From positions 8,380,833 through 8,444,832 of the forward strand of contig CM029383.1 of assembly GCA_017165825.1 (NCBI GenBank): a DNA stretch of 64,000 bases, written 5' to 3'. This document shows positions 12,681-25,356 of this stretch, piece by piece. Position 1 is the stretch's first letter. Each line of letters opens with the position of its first letter. Below the pieces are notes generated by a model, which searched no databases, had not been told where the DNA came from, and saw nothing but the letters and a program-made list of their open reading frames with translations. The position numbers and the translations under genes are program-made. Origin of the DNA: Hepsetus odoe (lineage: Eukaryota > Chordata > Actinopteri > Characiformes > Hepsetidae).

Positions 12681-12814
12681 AAGTAACAAAGAAACTAATC
12701 AAGACTTTCCATTGATTTTGGCCCTGGGATGGTCCTGCATTGACCTCTACTGACCTCTAGAGGTGCAGTGAGGGTCCCAGATCTCACACCAACAGGGGAG
12801 TTGAGTTAAGTGAC

Positions 12815-13060
12815 AGAAAAAGTGAAAGTGACAGCCCTCGTCATTGCGAGGTCACAGCACAGCACACAGCGAAATTGGACCTCTGCATTTAACCCATGCA
12901 CTCAAACACCGTGCAGCAGGGGGCAGCTATTGAAAACGTCCGGTGAACAGTGACATGGACGGTACCTTGCTCAAGGGTACCTCGGGGCAACCTACTGGTG
13001 AGGGAATCGAACCCACGATCTTCTGGACCACTAGGCCACCGCTGCCTAGTGAGTTAACTT
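12815..13060 (-). mobile_element. tRNA-derived SINE, reverse orientation
   Basis: Read on the minus strand it starts with a tRNA-like head (gtggcctagtggtccagaag, then the B box ggttcgattcc). It continues through the shared body (aggtacccttgagcaaggta) to the 'gtcactttcactttttctgt' end. Same family as six other copies in this window. Confidence 0.8.
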
Positions 13061-13099
13061 CACTCGTTCTCCCAAAGTGATCATTCAAGCCGTGCAGTG

Positions 13100-13385
13100 G
13101 GAGTTTTGCCTTGAAAGTGAAAGTGAAAGTGACTGCGAATCATGGTGAACACATTGCACAGAACACAGTGAACCACAGTGAAATGCTTCCTCCGCATTCA
13201 ACCCACGCACACAGTGCAGCTGAACGCAGCTCTGTATCCAGCACCCGGGGAGCAGTGTTGGGGGTGGTACCTCGCTCACCTCAGTGTAACCTACTGGTTT
13301 GGGTCTCAAACTCATGACCTTTCAATTACGGGGTCTGTTTCCTACGCACTAGGTCACCGCTGTGCAGTGCATAAGCTGAGCGGGA
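13100..13385 (-). mobile_element. tRNA-derived SINE, reverse orientation, second copy
   Basis: Lies about 50 bp after the previous copy in the same orientation. It has the 'gaaagtgaaagtgaaagtga' end on the left, the 'gaacacagtgaaccacagtg' body and a decayed head at about 13320-13380 (cactaggtcaccgctg). Confidence 0.75.
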
Positions 13386-13689
13386 TGAGTGTAGGAATGG
13401 CAATGTCACCTGGGAGAAGATGCAGAAGTCATGCTGGAGGCCATCATCAGTGAAATGAGTTCGATTCAGGCAGCCATGGAGGTCAGGGAGTAGTAAAGTG
13501 GTGGAGTCTTGTGATTCAGACAAATAACCTGGTCACACTAAAGTTGCCAACTTTGAGGCCAAGTCAGGTCAAAATAGTTTTCATCGTTATTTCAACGTAT
13601 GCTCGTAAATCTCCCGTTTAAGAAGGTCCAAAAGTTCTCAACAGGGTTTAGTTCAGATGAGGAAGGGGGCGTGTCTTTAATCATTTTCA

Positions 13690-13890
13690 TTTGCATTTAC
13701 GGCATTTAGCAGAAACTCTTATCCAGAGTGACTTCCACGTCCTGATTACAGGGACAGTCCCCCCTGGAGACACTCAGGGTTCAGGGTCTTGCTCAGGGAG
13801 CCAGTGGTGGTAGGGCCAGAGTTGGGATTCGAACCTGGGACCTCTTGAGCCATAGGTCCATAGACAAGTACCACCACTAGACCATCTTTT
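13690..13890 (+). repeat. Interspersed repeat with 'catttagcagaaactcttat' head
   Basis: Begins with the widespread fish motif 'gcatttagcagacgctctta' (here slightly diverged). It then has a 'ctgattacagggacagt' segment and a tRNA-like end (ggattcgaacctgggacct ... accactagacca). A second copy lies at 24668-24860. Confidence 0.7.
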
Positions 13891-14284
13891 TTACTGAACA
13901 TGTTTCTTGTGACCCTGTTGACCGTTTACAACAAACCATTTGATGGTTCTGTGATCACGACCCAATATCTTAGCAATTGCGAAGTGCTGCATTCCTCTGA
14001 AAGAATTTTTACAATTTCTGACTTTTCAGAGTCAGTTCTCTCTTTTTTGGGGGGTCCCTTCTGCCTGAGGAGGAAAAGAAGCTCCTAATAAGTCTGCACA
14101 CCTTGATATAGAGTGTTGATGGCCACACCGCCCTCATTACACAAGCCTACATCACCTGATCTGCTTAAATCCAAATCAGCATTCAAGATTCTACAACTTG
14201 GAAGGACAAGTTGGATCATTTGCACAGCGTGACTGGACCCTCTTTCCTTCATGGTCCTTCAGGAATAACCATGGTTGTTTTCTA

Positions 14285-14520
14285 GCTGGGACAGTGGTGG
14301 CCTAGTGGTTCGGGCGTTGGCCACATGATCTGAAGATTGGGGGTTCGAACCTTCCCAATAGGTTGCCCTGAGGTACCCTTGAGCGAGGTGCCGTCCCCGT
14401 CCTGCTCCTCTGTGCAGGGTGTGTCCCCGGTCCTTCGCCCTATGTGAGCTGGGTTGGACTCCGGCGCGACCCCGCTTGGGACAAGCAAGTTGATATGACG
14501 TGACATCCGAGGCTAGATTT
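14285..14520 (+). mobile_element. tRNA-derived SINE, forward orientation
   Basis: The head 'gtggcctagtggttcgggcg' and B box 'gggttcgaacc' are typical RNA polymerase III promoter boxes. The shared body (gaggtacccttgagcgaggt) follows, ending in 'agcaagttgatatgacgtga', which differs from the 'gtcactttcacttt' end of its relatives. Confidence 0.8.
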
Positions 14521-16259
14521 GGGTTTAGGTTAAAAGACACCTGTAAGTAAAGAGGCTAATGAGTCTTGGGATTTTAACTATAGCAGGTGTAGGTTATGGG
14601 TTTAGTTAGATTTCAGCATTAAATTATAAGCTATGCCTCATTATTGCCCTTAACATCCAGAATCTTAGAACAAAAAAGTTGCTTTTGGCTCTGTTCATGG
14701 CCTTAACATCTACAGCTGCAGCTATAATGAGATTTCCCCATTAGTTTAATCAGACTAATCAATAGGCATGGCCCACATCACCGGGGTCGTTTAGTGGGAC
14801 AGTGCTCCAGAAACAACACTACTTTGTGTGGAAGGTGGCAGATGGCAACAAGATGAAACTCAACTGCATGCTTTCAGAGGCAACTGGACTTTATATAGTG
14901 CAGGTATTTTATCCTTTGCTGTTTTACTTCTAGATGAACGACAAGCTCTTTAGCATCACGTCGTTTCTCCAGCGAGGCCAAACGGGCTCCTTGTGCTTTG
15001 CCCACATTTCCACTTTCCTTGCTGCAAGCTGCCTCACTTAAACCTGATCCAAGCAACCGAGTCATGTTCTCACTGTCGAGGCAGGGGCTCCCTCTGGGAA
15101 AGTGGAGACTGCAGCCGGAGGTGGTTCAGATGATTTAGGACAGATACGATGTGGTCTTAGTGGAATCACTGGCATGCTGGCACATAGCTGGCCAGACTTC
15201 ACGTCTTATTCGTCTTGAAGACACTACACAGATTTACAGCCGCTGTGTTTAACCAGTGGGTCCAAAATGTCCACTGCTGCCTCTCTTTCTAATGTTTTTA
15301 CCATGACAGCTTTCATTACAGGAGAGTTTCAGGAACATACTTCACATCCAAAGGCCAGAAGCTTAACTGTCCCACGTGCAGGTGCCCGAGCAGCTTCCAC
15401 TCAGTTACGCAGTGTCTAGAATTCATTCGATCGCAGGTGCTTTCACAGGCAGGGCTTTCTGTCTAGTCTCTGTCTGGGAAAAGCCAGAGACCAAAAATAT
15501 TTTCTATGGACAAGTCCCATGGAGAGCTATTTTTCCTCCGAGTGGTAGGACACAGAGATTAAGTATGATTAGCTCTTCCTTCCCCTTTTATGCGTCTTGA
15601 AAGCTCTGGAAAGGAACATTTAAAAAGGGAGTAAGACAAAACTCTATTAGAATATGACAGAATAGGAAAAGAGTGTGAGGGAGGTATGTAAGCAAAGAGC
15701 GATTCCAAAATGAACATTGCTTTGGGATTTCGGCAACACTGCTGAGCCCCTCCTCCCCCACTTCTCTGACCACAACAGAACCGCAGACACCCGGTCAGCC
15801 AGCAAGCGCCAGTAGAGCGCATAACCCCCGCCCCTTCGCTCCAACACCCCTGTACCCCATCTCGCAAGAGAGCTGTGGAGAGCTGGAGAGAGTAGCTGTG
15901 TAAATGAATGGATGGAGAGCTTGAGCCTTCTTGGCAGGCCTGAACTTCCCAAATGTTCCATGTCACATTTCCCGAGTTTGCTCACCGGTCGTGATGATCA
16001 TATTATACACACAACCATGGCCTGTACCTCGCTGCAGCTCAAACTTCTATAGACAACTTGCGGGTGCCTGTTTGGTATTTCAGTGGACGTGGAGAAAGAT
16101 GACTGCACACTTAACATTCCTGCGGCCATCAAAGGCAATGGCCTACGGGCAAGGTGTTGTAAAAAGATATATTGGACCCAATCGAGAAAGGAAACGGTGA
16201 GAGTGAGTCCAGCAGGTTCTCTGTAGGTCTTGAGTCTGGGTAAGTGAGCTTAAACCTCT

Positions 16260-16730
16260 TTTATCCCCGTTTGGAACAGAAAGACTGGATTCAAACCGCA
16301 TGCACTGCAAATTCACACCGGATTAAAGTCGCTCCGCACTTGCCGTCGCACTGTAAAAACGATACCCTGCAGAGTCACGCCGGATTAAAACCACTTGACA
16401 GTTATTACTGTCAAAACTGTCAAAAATGAACACCGCAGATTCATCCTGGATGAAAATGAATGAACAATTGTTACTGTCAAACTGTAAAAACCACACACTG
16501 CAAATTCACCCCGGATTAAAGTCGCTCCGCACATGCCGTCGCACTGAAAACGACACGCTGCAGATTCATACTGGATTAAAATCGCACCAAAGTCACAACT
16601 GTCATGTTGTAGATTCATACTGGGCTAAAACCATCCCAGAGGTATCACGGTCAGACTGTAAAAACGACACACTGCCGATTCGCACTGGATTAAAGCCGTT
16701 AATCCCTCCGCACTCTTATGTTACTGTAGC
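16260..16730. repeat. Degenerate tandem repeat, unit about 50-67 bp
   Basis: The words 'ctgtaaaaacgacac', 'ctgcagattca' and 'ggattaaa' recur about seven times (ggattaaa or a variant near 16318, 16381, 16446, 16513, 16571, 16621 and 16686). Spacing is irregular, so this is an old minisatellite. Confidence 0.75.
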
Positions 16731-16942
16731 TCCCAAGGCAAAACTAATCCAGCTCTTTCGGGACATAACTGTGTGACAGATCTGGTGACCCTTTGTCCTG
16801 AGTTCTTATTAACTTTTCTCTTCCTTTCCCGTCTGTTCCATGTCTTTTTCCTACTTTTCTTTCTTTTGCAGTCTGAACAGACGAGGCCCTCCACCCAGAT
16901 GTGAGTTTTGAGATGAAATGCAGAAATGTTGTAATAAGATCT

Positions 16943-16988
<46 letters not shown>

Positions 16989-17144
16989 TTAGACACTCTG
17001 TCTCCCAGCCTTCTCAGTGTCTCCTGAGTTATTTTTCCCACTTCTGAGCTCCAATGTTTTATTTTAGATCCAGCCATTGCTTGTTCAAGTGTATCTGTAA
17101 TTCAGTTGCTGTGCAAAAGCCAGCTGGGAGCACTGATTGGAGCA

Positions 17145-17201
<57 letters not shown>

Positions 17202-19479
17202 AGAAAAGAGCCCTGTTCAGTGCATAGTTTACCTATTCTCTCAATGGAGTCAGTCTGGCCTATCGTGTCTCAAGTATTCCGAGCTCAGTTTTTCTACAAC
17301 CATTCCTCACCGGGACATGTCCAACTTCAACAGTTTCAGACAAAATAGGAGTGTCTCCCCCTTCTGTTTGTCTCCCTCTGTCTCGCTCGCTCTCTTCCTC
17401 TTGGCTCATCTACCCCTCTTTCCAGACTTTGAAGGGAGCTCAGGCTGCTAATATAAGACAGGTCCCCACCACAACAAAGGAGGCAACTTTGACTTTGAAT
17501 AAACACTTTCTCTCTTTCTTTCCCCCCTCCTCCCTGTCTGCCGACTCCCCCCCCACTCCCACTTTTTTCCCCTCTCTGTGTTATTTCGCTCTTGGCCCGT
17601 TGCAAAGTATGTGCACTTGTTATGTGTTTTCCATGGTAGCCGGTCTTCTGGAATAGATTAGGCCGAGCGGGGAAGGCGGAGGAGGGGGAGGCGGCAGAGT
17701 GCTAAACTTGGTAGAGGGAGACAAAGGTGTAAAAGCGAAGGAAGGGTGAAAAGAAGAGCCGAATAAGGGAGAGGGATGGATAAAGGAAGTGAGCAGCTGA
17801 ATAATAGGGGGGAAAGGAGTGTGGGGGTAGTGGTGGTGGGGGTGACAGTGAAGGAGGGAGATCAGGTCGGTGTAGGTAAATGGAGCAGGCCTGTATTTAC
17901 TGCGGTTATAAAGAGCGAATAATCACTTTTACGTCTTAAAACACGAGGGACGGACTTTTGGAAAGTGAGCAATTGAGGATTTTTTGACATTTTAAACTGT
18001 AAGGACTTGTAAGGACACTTCAGCATCTCACTGTTCTTACTGACGATATAGATATTTTTAGGATCGCTCAAACGATTTAAAGCAGTTTTACAACATATTT
18101 TGCTCTAATAGAAGATCTTGTAGAACAGCTGGATAAGCCTGGATAACCTCAAGCTTTAATGGTAAAATTTGATTGAAATTAGGGTGGAAAGAGTACTAAA
18201 AATCAATACTGAACTACTCTTACTCGTTATTCTTACTGCAGAAAGATGTCTTACTGGGTTTATTGACGACCTAAACCACCACATGAGCTACACCGAAGGC
18301 ATTTGAAAGTGAAAATAAAGTATAAACAACAGGTTTCGGTTTCAAAAATACATCATTTAATAAGGAGCTGCTCAGTTAACATAGCCAGCTTCATCATGTT
18401 GTTAAAAGTGACGTTTTTCTAATCAGAAATTTGGTCTTTTGTAGAAACACCATGAAGCAAAGCAGGAGTACTCTAATTAAATGAAAAAGTAATCTTACTG
18501 TGGGAAATGCTTAAATAATAATAAAAAGGTGGGTTACTATTTCTCTTAAAGTCATATAATCCCCCCATAATTAATTTATAAACTTTTTGAAATCAAACAA
18601 ACATGGTTTTATCTGCTATGATGTAGCAAGAACTTGAAAAAGATGTTAAATGAATATTAAATCAACGTTTTTCAAGCCTTAATTTCTACAAGATTTGGTT
18701 GTGCCTTCAGCAGGAACCAACCTAATCACAAAACAAATCACAAGCCCTGCCCTTCCTGGGGCTCCTTGAGGGCCATGGACCATACTCAGGTTTCAATATA
18801 TCGATGGGACTCATACTAACAGCCCTGGACCTTAAATGTCTCGCTGCGTCCACTGATCGTCCCCCTTTCGACCCATACACACTGCACCCCCGCCGCCGGT
18901 TCTCCTGCCTCTTTCGACAGCATGCGTCTCGCCACTTCCTCAGAACTGCATTTGCAATGTAGAACATTATAAGCTGTCATCACCCCCACCATCCCGCACC
19001 ATCCTCTACCCCCTCTCCTCTGTACCGGCTGGGTAAAAACCACAGCTCCCCTCTCTCAGCTGGCGAGAGTGTGTTACCACAGCCCGAGAACTCAAAAAGT
19101 ACATAAATGGACATTCTCTCTGTGTGCGTTTTTTTTTTTCGTTACAGAGTAGGGATCGTGTTTTAGTCTGCAAACCACAAGAGTCCTGTATCTGTGCACA
19201 CTCTCTCACATGCACACCCCGTAGCGTTTCATGAGCGAGGGTCTTGGCGGTTTACCGACGCTGCTGCCAGAGCTTCGGCTTGCCAGAGAATCCATTTACT
19301 CTCCCAGAGCTTATGGTGCATCCTCCGAAACATCTTCCATCAGAGTCTTGTAAGTGTGTGTGCTCGTGCATTTCTATTTGAGACAAAAATCGTCTGCATT
19401 AAAAGCCAAGAATGGCAAGGTTGCTCTACAGCACTGAAAAAAAAGCTTTGTAAATGTTCAATAAAATGTGAGCAACAAG

Positions 19480-20035
19480 TTCTCCAGATCTTCCTGAAGG
19501 ACAGTGTTGTTGTCTTTCATCTTCAGTCCAGTCTCTGTACCTGAGCAGTTCTCCAGATCTTCCTGAAGGACAGTGTTGTTGTCTCTCATGTTCAGTCCAG
19601 TCTCTGTTCCTGAGCAGTTCTCCAGATCTTCCTGAAGGACAGTGTTGTTGTCTCTCCTTTTCAGTCCAGTCTCTGTACCTGAGCCATTTGATAGTTTTGT
19701 GTTGGTTAATCCACACAGTGATCTACGTCTGAACCTCCAAGCAGAAAAAAGCGTCTAACTTGAGACATGAAGCGGTGAAGAACCAGGTGCAGATTTCACA
19801 TGATCAGGTGGTTGGTTAACAGCTGAACGCTGAGTGGGTGGAACCCTTTTATCTAGAACTTTGTATCTTTAGGCACATTGCAGCCACTTAAACATTCGTT
19901 CCAGTTTTTCATTTCATCCTCAATCTGACCAAGATCAGACAGTCTGACAAGCATTAAATAGTAATTTTGCACCAACAAGGTGATTCCAACACATAGAGAA
20001 TGAGGGGGTTTAAAAGTTTTGCACAGTAGTGTTTT
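19480..20035 (-). repeat. Interspersed repeat with three 69-bp units, left arm of an inverted pair
   Basis: Three 69-bp units at about 19486-19690 are followed by the family flanks and by the 'cagacagtctgacaag ... ttttgcaccaacaa' end, then 'agttttgcacagtagtg'. That last word resembles the ends of some fish Tc1-like elements, so a non-autonomous DNA transposon is possible. The same sequence runs in the opposite direction at 20735-21345. Confidence 0.75.
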
Positions 20036-20734
20036 CCTACATAATGTGAATCAGCTGCTGTAAACATGGTCCAGTAGAAATATTCCTAAATTACCTGGAA
20101 TAAAACTCCAGACTTCTATCGAAAGTTAAGAACGTGCTGTATTTACCACACCAGCCAGCTGTTGATAATCTTTAATGTACTTCTGCACAGCTGGCTCACT
20201 TCCTGCACATTTTTGCATACTTTACAAGGTCAAACATTCTGTTTTAGTGCAGTATATCAATTTAGGTTGAATTTGTTCCCACCGTGGGACTGTTTGTGTG
20301 TTCGCTAACGTGATTCTTTTACAGTTTACTGGCAGCCTGGAGCACTAATAAAAAATAGTCTGCTGCTCTTTGAACCAGGAACGAGGCCAAAAGAATATTT
20401 AACTGTGGAATAAATGCTGCAGCGCAATCGGCGAATACTTTTCAGTTTACACGGAATGCAAAGAAGAAAGAAGTCTGGAGAGTTTTTTGGTGTTCGGCAC
20501 ATCTGGCTTTCCATAAAACATGGGAAAACAAGGGACGAGGAAAAAAAAAAGCAGAAGAAGAAAAAAAGAAGAAAACGGAACATGGAAATGGAAAGTAACC
20601 ACGCTGTCCCGACGTAGGCGACACGGCCTATTTAAACAATCAAATGTGAATGGGCAGTGAGCCCTGGAAACCGGTCACTAGGCAATGACACACACCTGGG
20701 TTAAAGAAAGTTGAAAGATACAGTTCTGTGCCAA

Positions 20735-21345
20735 AGAGTCAACCGAAATATAATTTCTTTATTTTACTCTTTGTTGGTGCAAAAACACTGTTTTTATTTG
20801 TCAGACTGTCTGATCTTTGTCCTATTGAGGATTTAATTAAATAAACTGGAATGAATGTTTTAATGGCTGCAAAGTTTCCAAAGATACAAGGTTCTAGATA
20901 AAGGGGAACCACTGAGCATTCAGCATCAGCAGTAAATGAATCACCTGATCATCTGGAATCATCTGCACCTGTTTCTTCACTGCTTCATGTCTTCAGTTAG
21001 ACGCTTTGTTCTGCTTGAAGGTTCAGACGTAGATCACTGTGTGGATTAACCAACACAGAACTATCAAACTGCTCAGGTACAGAGACTGGACTGAACATGA
21101 GAGACAACAACACTGTCCTTCAGGAAGATCTGGAGAACTGCTCAGGTACAGAGACTGGACTGAAGATGAGAGACAACAACACTGTCCTTCAGGAAGATCT
21201 GGAGAACTGCTCAGGTACAGAGACTGGACTGAACATGAGAGACAACAACACTGTCCTTCAGGAAGATCTGGAGAACTGCTCAACATTAAAAATAACAGAA
21301 TGAATTGATGGGTGGCTCAAAACCTTTGCACAGTAATGAATACAT
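20735..21345 (+). repeat. Interspersed repeat with three 69-bp units, right arm of an inverted pair
   Basis: Mirror copy of 19480-20035. It starts with 'tttgttggtgcaaaaacact' and 'tcagactgtctgatc', then the 'gatacaaggttctagataaa' segment, three 69-bp units (about 21070-21280), and ends near 'aaacctttgcacagtaatg'. Each unit is 23 codons long and open in several frames, which yields false ORFs. Confidence 0.75.
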
Positions 21346-22453
21346 TCAGCCGTTGTGAGCTGAATGTGGGGACACTATAAGCTGTGATATGAACCGAATG
21401 AACCTTCAGTTTAAGAGGTTACTAGAGTGTAAAAGTGTCATTAAAGCTCTTAACACAATGACTACGTCTGCTTTTGCTTCTGTCTTCCTCAAAACCTCTG
21501 TTTGGAAATCTAATGACCTTCCAAGTGAAGAACATTTAGAGTCTTAACACTAAACCCACTGACAGGTGGAGTGAATAAAACAGATTATCTGTTTGGCAGC
21601 TGTCTAAGGGTGGATAATAAGAGAACTTTCCTTGGCGCTGACGTTGCGGAAGCAGGAAAAGTGGACGGGCGTAAAGATCTAAATGCCACATTCTAATTGG
21701 TAGGCCACTGGGTCAGAGCATCTCCTGCACACAGGCTTTTGTGGTCAGTGGTCAGTACCTTCCAAAAGTGCTCCAAATCAGGAATGATGAACTGGTGTCT
21801 GGGTCAAGGTTCACTGATGCAGGAAGAAGAGAAGGCTAGTGTGATGTGATCCCACTGAAGTCAAAACACAGCTTGCTGCAGACCGGTCAGAGTTCCCACG
21901 CTGACCCATTTCCACCTCCAGATTCCCAGATTTCCAGATTTCAAATATCCTTGGGGTGGCCTGGATGGGCTTGTCTAATTCAAGGCCCCACCTCACAATG
22001 TTTAGGACTTGGGAGCCCATACTTTGACAGGTCAGAGCTTTTTTGGAGGCACAAGGGGGATGCACACAATACTAAGTGGGTGGTTTTAATGTTGTGGCTG
22101 ATTTAGACAGAATTAGCAGATGTGAACTTAAAACTAGAACAAACTGTTTTGAAGGTTTGATCTTAATATATTTAGGACAACTGGCCACCACAATGTTTTA
22201 ACAGTTGATGAGAGGCTGGAAATGGTGTCAGCGGGAACGACAGAAGGCAAGCATGAGTGAGCTTCAAGGGAACAATAGAATACATGAATAAATGGAGAAT
22301 ATGAGCCTTTCATATTTATTCATGAATTCTGTTTTTCCCTTGGAGTTCACTCATGCTTGGCTTTCTAACTCGTTTTAACTCTGTATCTCTGGGACTCTCT
22401 GGCTCTTGATTCCTTTCTTTCCGTCTGCTGGAAGCTTTTGTGGGCTCCACCGG

Positions 22454-22512
<59 letters not shown>

Positions 22513-22800
22513 ATTTCTGCGGGAAGGCCTGAGTTGACACAGCTGAAGAGCAGGTGTTTGTGGAACATACCTGTGTCATCTCTTCTCCTCTTCTCCCTCA
22601 CCACATTCTCCTCCTCTTTATCTTCAGCTCCACTCCATCACTCACACCTCATCGCCCTCATAATTCTGCTCGCTCGGCCGTTTAGTCTCCTCAAGGGAAT
22701 GACAGGTTTGCCGAAACACAAGATGTGACTTATGATCGTTTCTCTATCAGTCTACCCACAGATCCCTCTTTCTTCTCTTTCACTCTTCCTCTGTTATTGT

Positions 22801-22861
<61 letters not shown>

Positions 22862-22921
22862 AGGCAGCCCACATTCCTCTGGCATTCTTCATATACCTGT
22901 CTGTGGCACCCTGCTCCATCC

Positions 22922-23011
<90 letters not shown>

Positions 23012-23429
23012 AAGAGAGAGAGAGAGAGAGAGATGTAAATGTGGAATACTTTTTTTCAATTGTGATTAGCTGCTATGAGACCATAATGAAGACAGCCATA
23101 ATTATGGTGAAGAGCTGAGGTCTTTGGACGCCCCCATGTGGCCGTCTGTGGAAATCGCTCTGAATGGAAACCCCATGAAAGTTTAACCCTAGGATTTAAA
23201 GATGTTTAATGTATCTGAATAGGCTGAATAAAAACTTTGATTAAATTAAAAATAGAGTAATTCATGAAATTTTATGTATCAAAATTGGAAATTAGAGTAC
23301 ACATATGCAAGTATATTTCAGGAATCACCTTGTTGACGCACAAATATTCTGCCCCTGGTCCAAACTGCTTTATTTTTGGGAGAGCAATGCATGGAACAAA
23401 ATGGAAGAAATGGGAAACATGTTTTAGTG

Positions 23430-23580
23430 CTCCAGGCTGCAAAGTGTCTAAAGATACAAGGTTCTAGATAAAGGGGTTCCACCTACTCAGTGTTCTTTCA
23501 GCATCAACAGTAAACGAATTCCCTGATCATCTGGAATCACCTGCACCTGTTTCTTCACTGCTTCATGTCTTCAGTTAGAC
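23430..23580 (+). repeat. Partial copy of the 69-bp-unit repeat family
   Basis: Has 'gatacaaggttctagataaa', 'ctgatcatctggaatcacct' and 'cttcatgtcttcagttagac' but no minisatellite units. Confidence 0.7.
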
Positions 23581-23749
23581 TTTGTCCTGCACTTGGGGAT
23601 TTGTTGATTGATTTATTTCTTTTTAGTGAAACTGGGATTTTCAAAATGCTGGTAGAAGAATCGTAATACGCTTAAAAGAGCTCACTGGATGCTTTATCCT
23701 CTAAGGAATTTATTTATTTATTCTGTGAAACATGCAGCAAACATGCTAT

Positions 23750-23935
23750 AATGGGGGGTGCAGACCAAAGAGATGTTTATGGATGTGGTGAGAGAGGACA
23801 TGCAGGAGGGTGGTGCGAAGCAGGAAGATGCAGAGGACTGGAAGAAATAGAGACGGTTGATCTGTTGTGGCGCACTTCCTAAACGGAGCAGCCAAAGTAC
23901 TAAAGAAGAAGAAGAAGAAGCAAGAAGAAGCAGTA
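23750..23935 (+). mobile_element. LINE 3' end with GAA-rich tail
   Basis: The segment 'gtggtgagagaggacatgca' ... 'gaagatgcagaggactggaa' is shared with the other LINE fragments (VVREDMQ..EEDAE in translation). It ends in a GAA-rich tail at 23905-23930, the simple-repeat end of the family. Confidence 0.65.
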
Positions 23936-24068
23936 TTGAGCAAGTAATGTTCGTGTAAGACAACAGCAGCTGACACTTGAACAAATAAAAAAAGTAAGGA
24001 ACATTAATATAGAAATCATAAATATACTGAAGATGAGGCCTACAGCACCCTGTAGTGTATTTTAACGA

Positions 24069-24083
24069 CCACTGGGTGGCGCT
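24069..24083 (+). promoter_or_regulatory. CTCF-like motif, forward, upstream of the Pcdh-delta-like gene
   Basis: CCACTGGGTGGCGC matches the CTCF core (CCASYAGRKGGCRS) at 13 of 14 positions. It lies about 1.3 kb upstream of the first protocadherin start codon. Mammalian clustered protocadherin promoters carry forward CTCF sites, so the position makes sense. Motif evidence only. Confidence 0.45.
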
Positions 24084-24667
24084 GCTGTAGATTTGAACAA
24101 GCTGAACAGTGTAGAAAGATCTCTTCTAAATACAAAGAGCTTCTCCAAACAGATCAGCAACAACCCTGTAATTCTGATCAACCATCCAGTGTTTCAAAAT
24201 CAGAAGATTACAAACAGTGCTTAGGTTTTTATGTCCATCAGAAATGATGACTGTAATTCTCTTTAACTACATTTCAGCTGTAAAGCCTCTGTAAGAAGAG
24301 GACGGATGGATGTCTGTAGCTGCTTGTCCTTTGCTTTTTGATGCACTAATGTGAATTAATGTGCTCGTCTCTGTCCAGTAGGTCTCAGCTGGACTCTGCA
24401 CAGGATGGTTAGATGGCACTACAGATGCACTTAAGGTAATGGGAGCGGAGTAAATGTTAGGAGAATCCCGTGTTTGGCTGGGATTATTTCCCACAAAGCC
24501 ACTTTAATCCCACTGTTCGCTAATGATCTCTCCTTAATCCACAGTATTAATTAAAAGGGCGCCATTGCGGTGGGCGGAGGGCAGACTGGAGGGCAGAGTG
24601 GTTTACTCCTAGCCCGAGGAGGAGAGTGACCCAGCTCTCATCTGTCTATCTATCTATCTATCTATCT

Positions 24668-24860
24668 ATATTTACATATACATTTGCAGCATTTAGCAGA
24701 CGCTCTTAACCAGAGCAACTTCTAATTCCTGATTACAGGGGACAGTCGCCTGGAGACACCAGGCCGAGGGTCTTGCCCAGGAACCCGTGAGAGAAAAAAT
24801 ACAGGTGGGATCTGAACCTGTGACCATCTGGTCTATACGTTATGTCCATAGGCAGCAGAT
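24668..24860 (+). repeat. Interspersed repeat, second copy of the 13690 family
   Basis: 'catttgcagcatttagcaga' head, then 'cctgattacaggggacagt', 'ggtcttgcccagg' and a decayed tRNA-like end (gatctgaacctgtgacc). Flanked by TCTA/TCTG microsatellites. Confidence 0.7.
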
Positions 24861-24987
24861 CCTCACCTGCCACGCCACAGACCACCAAATTCTCATCTAT
24901 CTGTCTGTCTGTTCATCTGTCTGTCTGTCTGTCTGTTTATCTATCTTCTTTCTGTTTATCTATCTATCTATCAATCTATCGTGGTTC

Positions 24988-25031
<44 letters not shown>

Positions 25032-25356
25032 TGTTTCATAGCTGAGGCTTAGATGCTGTTGTTCTCGAAAGTGGCAGTACAGCTGTGAGCTGCTCCATTT
25101 ATTTATGCACACATCTGGATGGGAAAGAATTCTGCCCCAATAATCACACACACTAAGGGATTTGAGCGCAATGCCCTGATAACAAGTTCAGCTACACTTA
25201 CAGCTACACCAACACCCCCCCTCAAACAAACACACATGCGCACACACACCCCAGAGCTGTTCTCCACGCTCACACTTTTCAGCTCTTTTTCCTCCAAGCT
25301 CTCCGACCCCGCAGACTCTCAGCCGTGTCTCCAGCGCCGGTTCGGTTCGTGTCTCC

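Larger units (their letters stand above)
12681..25356. other. Gene-free region between the FGF gene and the protocadherins
   Basis: About 12.7 kb in which I find no supportable coding exon. It is made of SINE and LINE pieces, the repeats listed separately, simple repeats (GA at 16950-16985; TG/GA at 17143-17200; TC at 22452-22506; TG/AG at 22806-23032; ATCT/TCTG at 24638-25032) and unique sequence. Short open frames on both strands (for example 15559-15966 on the minus strand) have no domain or splice context. Regulatory elements for fgf or pcdh genes may lie here. Confidence 0.6.

Noticed and set aside
12174..12689. A 171-codon minus-strand open frame and a 184-codon plus-strand frame in the GC-rich block
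   Set aside because: Both are low complexity (Pro, Leu, Gly and Arg runs from GGA repeats) in the FGF 5' region. No domain and no splice logic.
14285..14400. tRNA gene (A and B boxes present)
   Set aside because: The boxes sit in a SINE head with relatives throughout the window; no cloverleaf that would make a real tRNA.
16244..16776. Possible degenerate C2H2 zinc-finger array (repeated IHTGLK-like words)
   Set aside because: The resemblance to IHTGEKP is superficial. The period is about 20 codons instead of 28, there are no paired Cys and His, and spacing is irregular. It is a minisatellite.
21023..21308. Repetitive 23-residue open frames (EDLENCSGTETGL)
   Set aside because: The 69-bp repeat unit is a multiple of three and open in several frames and in all copies elsewhere. 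No conserved codon pattern; a repeat, not a gene.
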